This document shows positions 41,904 to 53,610 of a DNA stretch of 64,000 bases, piece by piece; the stretch's first letter is position 1; every line of letters begins with the position of its first letter. The DNA is from Phycisphaeraceae bacterium (GTDB taxonomy: Bacteria; Planctomycetota; Phycisphaerae; Phycisphaerales; UBA1924): positions 1 through 64,000 of the forward strand of contig JACKHA010000005.1 of assembly GCA_020639215.1 (NCBI GenBank). The letters are read 5' to 3'. The notes under the pieces were generated by a model. The model saw only the letters and a program-made list of their open reading frames with translations. It was not told the DNA's origin and did not search any database. The translations under genes were made by a program, and so were the position numbers.

Positions 41904-43142
41904 CTACCGCTCCAGACGCATCCGCATGTCCTGCTCGATCCGGTGGACCTGCTTCCGCGCCTCGCCCATCCGGTCCAGGTTCTCGAAGTCGGGCGTGTAC
42001 GTCTCCCACTCGCTGACCAGGCGCTGGCTCTGCGAGCGGATGAACCCGCCTTGCACGTCGAACTCGGTCGTCCCGTCCATCCGGCTCGAGGTCAGCAGCA
42101 CCTGGAACAGCCCGCCGAGCGCCCCCGCGCCCGCGTCGCCGCCGCCAAGGCGCATCTCGCCCCGGTTCTCGATCGTCGCGGTGCGGCGCTCGTCGTACCC
42201 CCGCACCGACGCGAGGCGGCACGTGATGTCCGTGTGCAGATCGCCCACCAGCGGCAGCGTCTGCGTCAGATTCAGTTCCCACCGTTCGCCGGGGCGCACG
42301 ACCCGCCCGGGAATCAACTGCAGCACGCTCTGGTGCTGGGCCGCCAGCGTGTCGTTGTTCACCGCCGCGGCGAACAGCATCGTCAGCGGGTTGAGCGGCC
42401 CATCGCCCTCGAGCGACCGGAACATCGCCTCCATGCCCTCGTCCGCGCCGGTGCACTCCAGCACCCGCCCGTCCTGCGTGATCCTGTACGTGATCGTCCG
42501 CCCCGCCAGCGCCGCGAACGGCAGCACCCACGGGTGCAGTTCATCGTCCTGCGCCCCCGGACGCGAGCCGCCCGGCCGCGCCGACCCCGGTTGCCCCGGC
42601 TGGCCCGTCTGGGGCGCACCGCCCGGCGCCGGAACCGGCTCCCGGATGATGTTGCCGGGCCGTTGGCTCCGAGGGTCCGGGCGCGTGGTCCGCGGCGATG
42701 GTGCCGCGGGCGTGCCCGGCCCCGTCGCCGGCGCGCCCGGGCTCGGCGAGCCCCGCCGCAGGGCCGAGTCGTAGTCGAACGTCTCCGTGCCGTCCGGCCC
42801 GCGGTCCTCGCCGCTCACCCGTACCCGCTCGTAGGTGTGCGTTACCGTCGCGACCCCGCCGGCCTCGACGCCCACCACACGCTCAACGATGTCGAGGGTC
42901 TGCGTGACGCGGATCCGCCTCGCGTCGGACTCCTCGGCCTCCGCGTCGCGGAACATCTGGTTCACCGTGCTGTCCACGACGTAACGCCGCTCATCCCCCG
43001 CGTTCCACCGCCACTCCAGCAGCACGCCCGACGCGGTCTGCGCCGACGCCACGCCCGCCATCGCCAGCACGCCCACGAGCGCGGCAAGCGCGCCACAGAC
43101 CCCGCGAACGGATCGCTCCGCCACCAATCCGGGCTTCCCCAC
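41904..43142 (-). CDS. Secreted protein of unknown function, DUF6263-like
   Basis: 412 residues from GTG 43142, which has AAGGGG upstream (GTG 43163 is an alternative). A signal peptide (LAALVGVLAMAGVASAQ) is followed by the LLEWRWNAGDERRYVVDSTV opening and GRVVRPGERWELNLTQTLP middle, which are typical of DUF6263-like planctomycete proteins. Two beta-rich domains are separated by a Pro/Gly/Arg-rich linker of about 60 residues. It probably acts in the periplasm or at the surface. Function is unknown. Confidence 0.75.
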   Translation of the reverse strand: MGKPGLVAERSVRGVCGALAALVGVLAMAGVASAQTASGVLLEWRWNAGDERRYVVDSTVNQMFRDAEAEESDARRIRVTQTLDIVERVVGVEAGGVATVTHTYERVRVSGEDRGPDGTETFDYDSALRRGSPSPGAPATGPGTPAAPSPRTTRPDPRSQRPGNIIREPVPAPGGAPQTGQPGQPGSARPGGSRPGAQDDELHPWVLPFAALAGRTITYRITQDGRVLECTGADEGMEAMFRSLEGDGPLNPLTMLFAAAVNNDTLAAQHQSVLQLIPGRVVRPGERWELNLTQTLPLVGDLHTDITCRLASVRGYDERRTATIENRGEMRLGGGDAGAGALGGLFQVLLTSSRMDGTTEFDVQGGFIRSQSQRLVSEWETYTPDFENLDRMGEARKQVHRIEQDMRMRLER

Positions 43143-43229
43143 GTCATCACCCCTTTCGGACACGCGGTCGATCCCAGACTAGGACGCGGCCCGCCGTCCG
43201 GGGTTCCCCGGTTTCCCGCGCCTACGCCC

Positions 43230-43709
43230 TTACCGGTTCAGACGCTGCAGGATCGCGTCCATCAGCACCCGGGCCGCCGCCCCATCGGCCCAGGGACGCC
43301 TCGTGACCGCGATCGACGTCTTGCCGGCCCCGTCGGCGCGGACATCCACCCTCCATCGGGGGGACATCGACCGCCCCGGCGGCGACGCCTCCAGCCTGGC
43401 CGACTCGTCGGTCGTCCGGGCCGACACCACCGTGTACCCCCGGTCCCGCAGGGCCGCCTCCGCCGCCGCCGCCACCGAACGCACCGGGAGCGCCTCGTCC
43501 AGCGAGGTTTCGAGCACCCCCAGGGACACCGCCGACTGCACCGGGTGGTCCGGGTCCATGATTGAGACGCGGCTCGACGAGGCGCACGCCCCCGGCCCCA
43601 CCGACCCGATCGCCACCAGCACTCCACAGCAGACGACCCAAGGCACGCGTCGCCCCCCAACCAGCGCACGGAACAACGGACGGCCAGTGGCAGGAGAGTC
43701 GTGGGTCAT
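43230..43709 (-). CDS. Putative lipoprotein of unknown function
   Basis: 159 residues. A hydrophobic N-terminal segment (VVCCGVLVAIGSVGPGACASS) fits a lipoprotein signal, with Cys in GPGAC. The mature part is a small alpha/beta domain with SVAAAAEAALRDRGYTVV and the strand WRVDVRADGAGKTSIAV, reminiscent of DUF3568/YbjQ-type small lipoproteins. This resemblance is too weak for a family call. It shares the minus strand with the secreted protein gene downstream (gap 87 bp), so co-expression is likely. Confidence 0.65.
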   Translation of the reverse strand: MTHDSPATGRPLFRALVGGRRVPWVVCCGVLVAIGSVGPGACASSSRVSIMDPDHPVQSAVSLGVLETSLDEALPVRSVAAAAEAALRDRGYTVVSARTTDESARLEASPPGRSMSPRWRVDVRADGAGKTSIAVTRRPWADGAAARVLMDAILQRLNR

Positions 43710-43984
43710 CGCGCCGTAGATCGACCGCCCCACCCCGAGTTCCGCACACTTCTCGTGGCCAACTCCGACGCCCGAAACCGGCTTGATTCCCCCACGCCGC
43801 GACCCTTTACTTCCCTCCCGCCCGACGAGGGCGGTGTTGTCCGTTTGTACGGGCTTCTCCGTTCCGGGATCGTGTTCCCGCGAGCAGGAAGGGCCCGGTC
43901 CACAAGCCACTCCTTCGGCCGCGGGCGTCACCGCCCCACGCCGACGAACCGTTCCCAGAGACGAACCAACTCCAGAGGTGTCCA

Positions 43985-44194
43985 TTGGCGATCCGACTCA
44001 AGGCACGCGGCGGCGAGAGCGTGGAAGGGCTCATGAAGCGCTTCAAGAAGCTCTGCGAGAAGGAAGGCCTGACCAAGGACATCCGCAAGAAGGAGTTCTA
44101 CGAGAAGCCCTCCGAGCGCATGCGCCGGCGCGTCCGCAAGGCCATCGCCCGCCAGAATCGCCCGGAGATGCCCTCCAAGCCCCGCTCGTTCTGA
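43985..44194 (+). CDS. rpsU: 30S ribosomal protein S21
   Basis: 69 residues from a TTG start with AGAGG upstream. Family features: VEGLMKRFKKLCEKEGLTKDI and a basic helix with SERMRRRVRKAIAR. S21 helps the 30S subunit base-pair with the Shine-Dalgarno sequence. The gene is short, which explains why it stands alone between divergent and downstream genes. Confidence 0.95.
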   Translation: MAIRLKARGGESVEGLMKRFKKLCEKEGLTKDIRKKEFYEKPSERMRRRVRKAIARQNRPEMPSKPRSF

Positions 44195-44389
44195 CCCCCC
44201 GGTTCGGCGCGCGTCCCGGGCTTCCCGGTGCCGCGCCGAGCCTCTCGGCCCCGTGCGTGGCCCGGGACCAGCCCGCCGGTGGGCGGGCCATCCATCTCGC
44301 CGACCAGTCGAGCCAAGTTCGACGCCCGCCCATGATCGACCCCGCCCGAGGTTCCTCCGCGACGCCCGGGCCTGAAACGGAGACCAGCC

Positions 44390-47131
<2,742 letters not shown>

Positions 47132-47168
47132 GCACCCAGGACGCCGGCACGACTTGGACTGATCCTCA

Positions 47169-47199
47169 ACGGCCCGGGCGCCCCGCCCGGGCCGTTTTC
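47169..47199 (+). terminator. Rho-independent terminator after hppA
   Basis: A perfect 12-bp GC stem (ACGGCCCGGGCG, 47169-47180, with 47184-47195) with a 3-base loop is followed by TTTT. It is the clearest intrinsic terminator in the window. Confidence 0.92.
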
Positions 47200-47222
47200 C
47201 TGCGCCCGTGCGAACAACGACG

Positions 47223-47303
47223 GAGCCGCGATCGTGAGATCGTGACGAGCCATCCCGGTTGGCGTGCGTTTCGAATCCGGTCGCGGCCTCACGATCGCGG
47301 CTC
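47223..47303. repeat. Inverted repeat, family B-like, at the 3' end of the MBL-fold gene
   Basis: Arms 47223-47238 and 47288-47303 (GAGCCGCGATCGTGAG) are perfect 16-bp reverse complements with a 49-bp loop. The right arm covers the stop codon and last five codons of the convergent MBL-fold hydrolase gene. It follows the hppA terminator. Confidence 0.8.
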
Positions 47304-48317
47304 TGCTTCCGGCAAGCCCCGCGCCACCCACACCTCGCCCGCCGTCCGCGCCACCACGCGCGGCTCCTGCTCCCCCGCCGCCGCCAGCAGTCGCTGCATC
47401 GGCTCGTCCGGGTGCTCGTCGCTGAGCTCGAACGTCGAGTGGTGGATCGGCATCAGCCACGTCCCCCCGCTGGCCAGGAACATGTCCCACACCTGCTCGG
47501 GCGTCGCGTGCATGTGCTGCCACGGCTGGTACGCACCGATCCCGAAGATCGCCAGGCTCGGTTTGAGCGACTCGAACGCCCGTGTTTCGGCGGTGTCGCC
47601 CGCGAACAGCACGCTCCGGCGCGGCGTGCGCATGACATAGGCGTTGAAGCCGCGGTGCCGGTCCCACGCCGCGCGTGCCCCCCAGTGCTCCGGACGCAAG
47701 GCCGCGAACGTCACGCCCCTGTGCGAGAGCTCCTGGTCCCAGTCGATCTCGATCACGTCGCCGAACCCCGACGGGATCAGGCGCCCCGTGTGCCGGGCCG
47801 TGATCACCGTCGTTCGCTTGCTCACCAGGCGTCGCAGCGTCGGGCGATCCAGGTGGTCGAAGTGCGCGTGCGAGATGAGGATCACGTCGATCGGCGGCGG
47901 CATCCCCGACGGCGCGTGCATCAGGCGCGACACGCCCATCGTCCGCCCCGCGATCCGCGGCCCGATCCGCGACGAGAATACCGGGTCGGTCAGCACCGTC
48001 AGGTCGCCCACGCGCACCAGGGCCGTCGCGTGCCCCAGCCACGACGCGGCCAGCGGCTCCTGCGGCAAGCGCGGCCAGGCGAAGCGCGGCGCGGTCGGGG
48101 AGACCTCGATGATCGCCGGCGTTGCGCGGGCCCCGTCGCCCTTGGCCGCGCGCTCCCGCCGCCAGCGACGGCGCAGACGCGACAGACGCCCCGGACGATC
48201 GCTGGCCCGCAGCGAGCGCACGAGGTGCGTCGGATACCGGCGCAGCCCGGAGCGTGTGGCCGCCGCGGCCCGCTTCCAGAACCCGCGCTTGCGCGATTTG
48301 CCCCGCCCGAAGGCCAT
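47289..48317 (-). CDS. MBL-fold metallo-hydrolase (UlaG/NAPE-PLD-like)
   Basis: 342 residues. After a ~45-residue Arg-rich start, the metal-binding HxHxDH motif is seen in ISHAHFDHLD, with further ligands in RPEHWGAR, AGDTAETRAF and LMPIHHSTFEL. The combination with SWLGHATALVRVGDLTVLTDPVF is typical of the UlaG/phospholipase-D-like group. It could hydrolyse a phosphoester or lactone, but the substrate is not predictable. It is the last gene of the exopolysaccharide set on the same strand, and its final codons come from a palindromic repeat. Confidence 0.88.
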   Translation of the reverse strand: MAFGRGKSRKRGFWKRAAAATRSGLRRYPTHLVRSLRASDRPGRLSRLRRRWRRERAAKGDGARATPAIIEVSPTAPRFAWPRLPQEPLAASWLGHATALVRVGDLTVLTDPVFSSRIGPRIAGRTMGVSRLMHAPSGMPPPIDVILISHAHFDHLDRPTLRRLVSKRTTVITARHTGRLIPSGFGDVIEIDWDQELSHRGVTFAALRPEHWGARAAWDRHRGFNAYVMRTPRRSVLFAGDTAETRAFESLKPSLAIFGIGAYQPWQHMHATPEQVWDMFLASGGTWLMPIHHSTFELSDEHPDEPMQRLLAAAGEQEPRVVARTAGEVWVARGLPEAEPRS

Positions 48318-48362
48318 CGGGTCAATGGTACACGTGGGGCAGGCCTGTCCCCCATCCGAGCG

Positions 48363-50015
48363 TCAATCGCCCGCCGAACGGGGCTCGGTCGGCACGGGCT
48401 CGGCGCCGCCCGCGATCGCGCCCGTGCCACCATCTGGTCCGTTCGCCGGCGTGCCCGACGCCCGGCGCGCCGGCTTGCCCGCGCCGCCCCGCGTCGCCTT
48501 GGACCGCGCCTGCCGGGTCGCGGGTGTTGTGCGCCCCTGCCTGGCGGCGGTGGCCGCCGCCCGCTCGGCCCTTCGCTGGTCGATCTCCAGCACGTGCGCA
48601 TCGGTCACGGTCTTGCGCGCGATCTTGATCGCCGTCACCGTGATGTACGCCGCGAAGATCAGCGCCAACGAGTACGTCACCCGCGCCCGCCCGCTGGCCA
48701 TCCAGATGCCCAGGCCCGCGAACGTCGCCCCGATCCCGTACAGCGTGAACACCGCCCCCTTCACCCCGAGCGCCCGCTTGAGCATGTGGTGCAGGTGGTT
48801 CGAGTCCGGATCGGAGATCGACAGCCCCGCCAGCTTGCGCCGCACGATCGCCAGCACCGTGTCGATGATCGGGATCGCGTAGATCAGCAGCCCCGCCAGC
48901 ACCAGGTCCGTCCGCCCGGTGTCGCCCAGCGTCAGCACAACCACGATCGTGCAGAACCCCAGCATCAGCGAGCCAGCGTCGCCGAGGAAGATACTCGCCG
49001 GGTTGAAGTTATACGGCAGGAACCCCAGGCACGCCCCCAGCACCGCCATGCACAGCACGATCCGCTGCGCGTCGCGCGGCCCGTCGTCGGCGAGCGCCAG
49101 CCCCAGCGCCACGATCAGCAGCCCCACGTTGGCGATCGCCGTCACGCCCGAGAGCAGCCCGTCCAGCCCGTCGATCAGGTTGCTCGCGTTGCACGCCCCC
49201 AGCACGAACAGCGCGATCACCGCCGTGCCCGACCAGTAGATCAGGTCCAGCTCGATCGACGCCCCCACCATCGGGATGTCCATCCCGAGCGGGATCGTCC
49301 ATGTCAGGTCCTGGTTGCCCAGCAGCACGCCGAGCGTCGGGCGCAGCACGCCCTCGGCCACCTTCACGCCGACGTCCTGGTACGCCAGCGCTGCCGCCGC
49401 GATCAGCTGTCCGGCGATCTTGATCCGCGGGCTGATCCCCGTCACGTCGTCGAGCAGCCCGACGAGCATGATGATGAAGATCCCCAGCAGGATCGAGAGC
49501 GGCACCATCGCGTGGCGCAGCCCGCCAGCCAGGTGCTCGGTCTCGTGGAAGTCGATCAGCCCCGGGAACGCGATCGCCAGGTACGACAGCGCGATCCCCG
49601 CGAAGATTCCGAGGAACACCGCCACCCCGCCCAGATACGGCACCGGGGCCCGGTGGATCTTGCGGCTGTCGGCCGGGCGGTCCAGCACGCCGTTCAGGAC
49701 CGCCATGCGGCGCATCACCGGCGTCATCAGCAGCGTCACGACGAACGCCGCGATCATCACGCCCATGTACCCGTGGAACATCTCCAGACGCGAGCCGACC
49801 TCGCCCAGCGCGTCGCCCACCACCGGCACGCCCGGCGGGTCAAGGCCCGCCAGGTCCGCCAGCTCGACGCGACGCTCCTGCAGGCGGGCGATCTCCTGGC
49901 CAAGTTCCTCGATCCGGCTGGCGGCCTGGCTGGTGAACGCGTCACCGAGCCCCGCGCCCGATCCCGGCGAGAGGCTCGAAACCGATCCGGGTTGGCCCAT
50001 CGACCCGCTCAGCAC
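48363..50015 (-). CDS. Undecaprenyl-phosphate glycosylphosphotransferase, WecA/MraY family
   Basis: 550 residues. It would transfer a sugar-1-phosphate (GlcNAc-1-P in WecA) to undecaprenyl phosphate and so start polysaccharide assembly. Ten or eleven transmembrane helices carry the family motifs: DSRKIHRAPVPYLGG, LLDDVTGISPRIKI, NASNLIDGLDGL, IFLGDAGSLMLGF, and the HLHHML His motif. The N-terminal ~70 residues form a coiled coil not found in WecA. The C-terminal ~80 residues are basic. GTG 50015 overlaps the upstream epimerase stop by 7 bp, so both are translated together. Confidence 0.93.
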   Translation of the reverse strand: MLSGSMGQPGSVSSLSPGSGAGLGDAFTSQAASRIEELGQEIARLQERRVELADLAGLDPPGVPVVGDALGEVGSRLEMFHGYMGVMIAAFVVTLLMTPVMRRMAVLNGVLDRPADSRKIHRAPVPYLGGVAVFLGIFAGIALSYLAIAFPGLIDFHETEHLAGGLRHAMVPLSILLGIFIIMLVGLLDDVTGISPRIKIAGQLIAAAALAYQDVGVKVAEGVLRPTLGVLLGNQDLTWTIPLGMDIPMVGASIELDLIYWSGTAVIALFVLGACNASNLIDGLDGLLSGVTAIANVGLLIVALGLALADDGPRDAQRIVLCMAVLGACLGFLPYNFNPASIFLGDAGSLMLGFCTIVVVLTLGDTGRTDLVLAGLLIYAIPIIDTVLAIVRRKLAGLSISDPDSNHLHHMLKRALGVKGAVFTLYGIGATFAGLGIWMASGRARVTYSLALIFAAYITVTAIKIARKTVTDAHVLEIDQRRAERAAATAARQGRTTPATRQARSKATRGGAGKPARRASGTPANGPDGGTGAIAGGAEPVPTEPRSAGD

Positions 50016-51061
50016 GCTGCGGACTCCTCCCCGCGCCGACCGCCCGGCACGGGACCAGCGCCCCGCGACCGAAGGTCCCCCGCCACGTCGAGGATTATCC
50101 GCTCAAGATCGATGCTCGGTTTGAAGCCCACGGCCGCATTGATCCGGGAGATGTCCGGGCGACGCTCGCGCAGATCCTCGAACCCGTCCGCGTATGCCTC
50201 GTCGTACGCCTTGCTCCGGATCGCACTCTTCGACCCCACCAGGCCCACGACCAGCTCCGCCAGTTCCCGGATCGTCACCGACCGGTCGCTCCCGATGTTG
50301 AACACCCGCCCGATGCACCCCGGCGTCTCCAGCAACCGCGGCAGCACCGCCACCACGTCCGACACGTGGCAGAAGCAGCGCGACTGGAGGCCGTCGCCAT
50401 AGACCTCCAGGTCCCGCCCCGCCAGCGCGGCCTCGACAAACCGCGGCACAACCATGCCGTACGTCCCGACCTGCCTCGGCCCGACCGTGTTGAAGAACCG
50501 GGCCACGACGCCGGGGAACCCGTGCTGGCGGTGGTACGCCAGGACCAGGTGCTCATCGATCGCCTTGCTGTAGGCGTACGACCAGCGGGCCTTGGACGTC
50601 GGGCCGTAGACGACGTCGTCCTCTTCGTGGAATGGCGACCTGGCCCCCTTGCCGTAGACCTCGCTGGTCGAGGCCACAAGCGTCGGGATGCCGCCCGGGC
50701 AGTCCGGGCGGGCCCGCTCGCGCGCGAACCGCAGCACGGCCGACGTGAGCCCGACGTTGGTCTCGATCGTTCGGATCGGGTCGCGCACGACCAGTTCCAC
50801 CCCGACCGCCGCCGCCAGGTGGTAGATCGCGTCGAACCGCTCGCCGGACCCGAGTGCGCTCAGGGCCGCCCCCAGGTCCGCCTCGATGAACCGCAGGCGG
50901 TCGTGGCGTGCCGCCAGGTTCTCACGCCGCCCGGTCGAGAGGTTGTCGATGACGGTGACCGTGTCGCCACGCGACAGCAGCAGGTCGCACAGGTGCGACC
51001 CGATGAACCCGGCCCCGCCGCTGATCAGGATGTGGCGGGTCTCACCCGACGGCGTGGGCAC
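50009..51061 (-). CDS. NAD-dependent sugar epimerase/dehydratase (extended SDR)
   Basis: 350 residues. The Rossmann motif GGAGFIGSHLCD, the Ser/Tyr/Lys triad (STSEVYG and YAYSKAIDE) and the RFFNTVGPRQ substrate loop place it near UDP-glucuronate decarboxylases and UDP-galactose/GlcNAc 4-epimerases. It would supply a nucleotide sugar for the polysaccharide. GTG 51061 has GGAG upstream. It is flanked by the Wzc-like and WecA-like genes. Confidence 0.92.
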   Translation of the reverse strand: MPTPSGETRHILISGGAGFIGSHLCDLLLSRGDTVTVIDNLSTGRRENLAARHDRLRFIEADLGAALSALGSGERFDAIYHLAAAVGVELVVRDPIRTIETNVGLTSAVLRFARERARPDCPGGIPTLVASTSEVYGKGARSPFHEEDDVVYGPTSKARWSYAYSKAIDEHLVLAYHRQHGFPGVVARFFNTVGPRQVGTYGMVVPRFVEAALAGRDLEVYGDGLQSRCFCHVSDVVAVLPRLLETPGCIGRVFNIGSDRSVTIRELAELVVGLVGSKSAIRSKAYDEAYADGFEDLRERRPDISRINAAVGFKPSIDLERIILDVAGDLRSRGAGPVPGGRRGEESAAC

Positions 51062-51118
51062 GTGTCTCCTGCTCCCGGCGGCTCTCGCGCTCCTCCCCCG
51101 CTCTCAGGGGAGGGTGTC

Positions 51119-53377
51119 TCACGACTTGGCGGCCTGGTACCCGTGCGTCTCCTTGATGTTCCTGCGGATGTACCCGCCCGCGGCCGAACGCACCGCGTTG
51201 ACCAGCACGCCCAGGAACTCGCTGCGGGCCTCGGTCAGCTCGTTGCGGAGGCGCGCCACCAGGCCCCGCTTCTCGCCCATGGCGCGGACGACCAGGATGC
51301 TCGCGTCAGTCTGGCCCGCCAGCGCGACCGCATCGCCCGCGACCATCGCCGGGGCCACGTCCAGCAGGATCGCGTCGTACTTCTCACGCGCCTCGCCGAG
51401 CAGGGCCGTCATCGCCGGCGTCGCCAGACGCTCGTACACCCGCTCCTCCGCCCCGCCGACCGTGAGCACGCTCAGGTTCGGCGTGGAGGTCTGGTGCACA
51501 ACCTCGTCGAGGCTCGCCTTGCCCGCGAGCACCTCGCTAAGGCCGGGGCCCTCGGGCACGCCGAAGACCTTGTGCATCGCCGGCCGGCGCAGGTTCGCGT
51601 CGATCACCAGCGTCCGCTTCTCGAGCGCCGCCATCGCGTAGCCCATGTTCGAGACCATCGACGTGGCCCCCGAACCGGGCATCCCGCCGGCGAACAGCAC
51701 CGCCTTGGCCCCGGTCTGCTCCATCCGCTTGACCAGCGGCGAGCGGATCTGGCGGAAGTACTCCGCGATCACGCCCCTGGCGTTGTCGCGGAACGCCGTC
51801 TCGACCTTCTTGGGCGAGGTCGGGTCCTCGCCCGCGTGCGGGACGATGCCCAGCACCCGCGTCCGCGGGATCAACCCGATGTCCTGCGGGCTCTTGACCC
51901 GCTGGTCGAGCACCTCGCGCAGGAAGATCACGCCGCCCACCAGCCCCACGACGATCACCACCCCCGCCGGCACCATGAGGCGCAGCTTCGGGAATGATGG
52001 CTCGTCGGGCTTGCGCTCCGACTGCACCACCCGCACGCGCCCGACGCCCTGGTCCGGGCTCCGCGTCGCCTGGCGGATGAACGCTTCCAGGTTCTCCAGG
52101 TCCGTCTGCGTCTCGTTGCGCGACTCGATCAGGCGGCTGATCTGGATCTCCATGTCGTTGATCTTGCGCGACGAGGTCAGCAGGTCCTGCAGCCGCCTCG
52201 CCAGATCGTCCCGCTGGGCCTCGAGCTTCTCCACCGCCCCGTCGAGCGACGCGATACCCGACTGGATCTGGTCCATCTGCCCGTTGAACGTCGTGAGCAG
52301 CTCGCGCTCCCGCACGTCCGTCAGGTTCTGCTCGGCGGCCCGCAGGCGGTCCCGCAGGTTCCGCATCTCCGGGTGGGCCTCGCCGACCCGGCGCTCCTGC
52401 AGCACCCGGATCTCCGTCTGGATCGCGTCGATCAGCTGGCGCGCCTGGGCCACGATCGGATTGGCCTCAACGATCGCCCGCACCTGGTCCGGGTAGTTGA
52501 TCCCGCCGGGCGCCTCCTTGGCGGCCTGGTACTGGGCCTGCTGGACCCGCATGATTTCCAGCGTCTGGCGGGCCTCCTGCAACTGGGCGCTGACGATCTG
52601 CTGCGTCTGGGCCGCCTCGTTGTAGCGCCCGTCGATCGACTGGAGCGCCTCGGTCGAGGAGCCCGTCTCGCCGACGCCCGCGATGGCCGCGTCGCGATCG
52701 CGCTGCAGGCCCGCGATCCGGTCGTTCTGGCCCTGGAGCTGCGCGTCGAGCTGGGCCTTGATCTCCGAGTTGATGTTCTGCTCGCGGGCCTGGCGCAGCG
52801 CCAGGTACTCGCGCCGCATCAGTTCCGCCAGCGCCGTCGCGTCGGTCGGATCGGTGTACGACGCCGACAGCTGCACCAGCCACGTGTTGGCCACCGGCCC
52901 GGCCGACACGATCTTCTCCAGCTCGATCACCGCGTCCTGGACCTGGAACTGCCCGTTCTCCTCGAACCGGCGACGCCAGTTCGGCGCCAGCGACGCGTTC
53001 CGGTTCAGGCGATCGCATACGCGCTGCAGCACCGCGTCGGAGGTCATCGTCGCCGCCTCCGTCTGCATCGTGCGCTTCAGCTCCTCCTCGTTGAAGTCGC
53101 GCGACTCGGGCAGCTGCCCGAACCGGTCGCGCGGCGGCTCGATCTGGAACAGCACCGTCGGCGTGAAGATCGGGTACACACGCTTGAGCACCAGGTGCGA
53201 CCCCACGCCCAGCACCGCTCCCGCCACCAGCGACGCCCCCAGCAGCCACTTGTACTTCTTGAGCAGGCGGATCGGGTCGATCGTCGCGGACCCAACGCCT
53301 CCGCCACTGCCAGACGACGGACGGGGCGCGGCCATGCCCGCGGGGGACGGCGGTCGAACTGGGGCTGCGGTGCTCAT
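51119..53377 (-). CDS. Wzc-like polysaccharide co-polymerase/tyrosine kinase with degenerate P-loop
   Basis: 752 residues. The N-terminal Wzz domain has a helix near residue 40 (LLGASLVAGAVLGVGSHLVL), a long periplasmic coiled coil and a second helix (VPAGVVIVVGLVGGVIFL). The C-terminal part is a CpsD/BY-kinase domain with Walker A' LVIDANLRRP and Walker B ILLDVAPAM. The Walker A loop reads GGMPGSGATSMVSN: Ala (about residue 571) stands where the catalytic Lys is expected. There is no Tyr cluster at the C-terminus, only two Tyr. It probably controls chain length but may not be an active kinase. Confidence 0.9.
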   Translation of the reverse strand: MSTAAPVRPPSPAGMAAPRPSSGSGGGVGSATIDPIRLLKKYKWLLGASLVAGAVLGVGSHLVLKRVYPIFTPTVLFQIEPPRDRFGQLPESRDFNEEELKRTMQTEAATMTSDAVLQRVCDRLNRNASLAPNWRRRFEENGQFQVQDAVIELEKIVSAGPVANTWLVQLSASYTDPTDATALAELMRREYLALRQAREQNINSEIKAQLDAQLQGQNDRIAGLQRDRDAAIAGVGETGSSTEALQSIDGRYNEAAQTQQIVSAQLQEARQTLEIMRVQQAQYQAAKEAPGGINYPDQVRAIVEANPIVAQARQLIDAIQTEIRVLQERRVGEAHPEMRNLRDRLRAAEQNLTDVRERELLTTFNGQMDQIQSGIASLDGAVEKLEAQRDDLARRLQDLLTSSRKINDMEIQISRLIESRNETQTDLENLEAFIRQATRSPDQGVGRVRVVQSERKPDEPSFPKLRLMVPAGVVIVVGLVGGVIFLREVLDQRVKSPQDIGLIPRTRVLGIVPHAGEDPTSPKKVETAFRDNARGVIAEYFRQIRSPLVKRMEQTGAKAVLFAGGMPGSGATSMVSNMGYAMAALEKRTLVIDANLRRPAMHKVFGVPEGPGLSEVLAGKASLDEVVHQTSTPNLSVLTVGGAEERVYERLATPAMTALLGEAREKYDAILLDVAPAMVAGDAVALAGQTDASILVVRAMGEKRGLVARLRNELTEARSEFLGVLVNAVRSAAGGYIRRNIKETHGYQAAKS

Positions 53378-53610
53378 CGCCCTGGCTTCCCTTCTGCACG
53401 CCCGGACAACCGGGCCATCGAACCCCAGGCGTTACCGGACGACGCCGCCAACGCCCAAACCGATCGGACACGACACCCCGCGGCCCACGCCGCCGAGGAC
53501 CCGACGCCCACCTCTCTCCCCGACTCCGCCGTCTGCGAGCCCTCGCCCGCGTTCGGACCGGAAGCGTTCCGCCCCCGGTCCCGTCCCGCTCCACCTTTTT
53601 TCGGTCGTGC

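Noticed and set aside
44271..44288. GC hairpin GCCCGCC/GGCGGGC upstream of hppA
   Set aside because: No T tract, short stem, and such pairs are frequent by chance at this GC content.
47255..47285. TTCGAATCC resembling a tRNA T-arm
   Set aside because: No cloverleaf, anticodon stem or CCA end can be built around it. It is the loop of a palindromic repeat.
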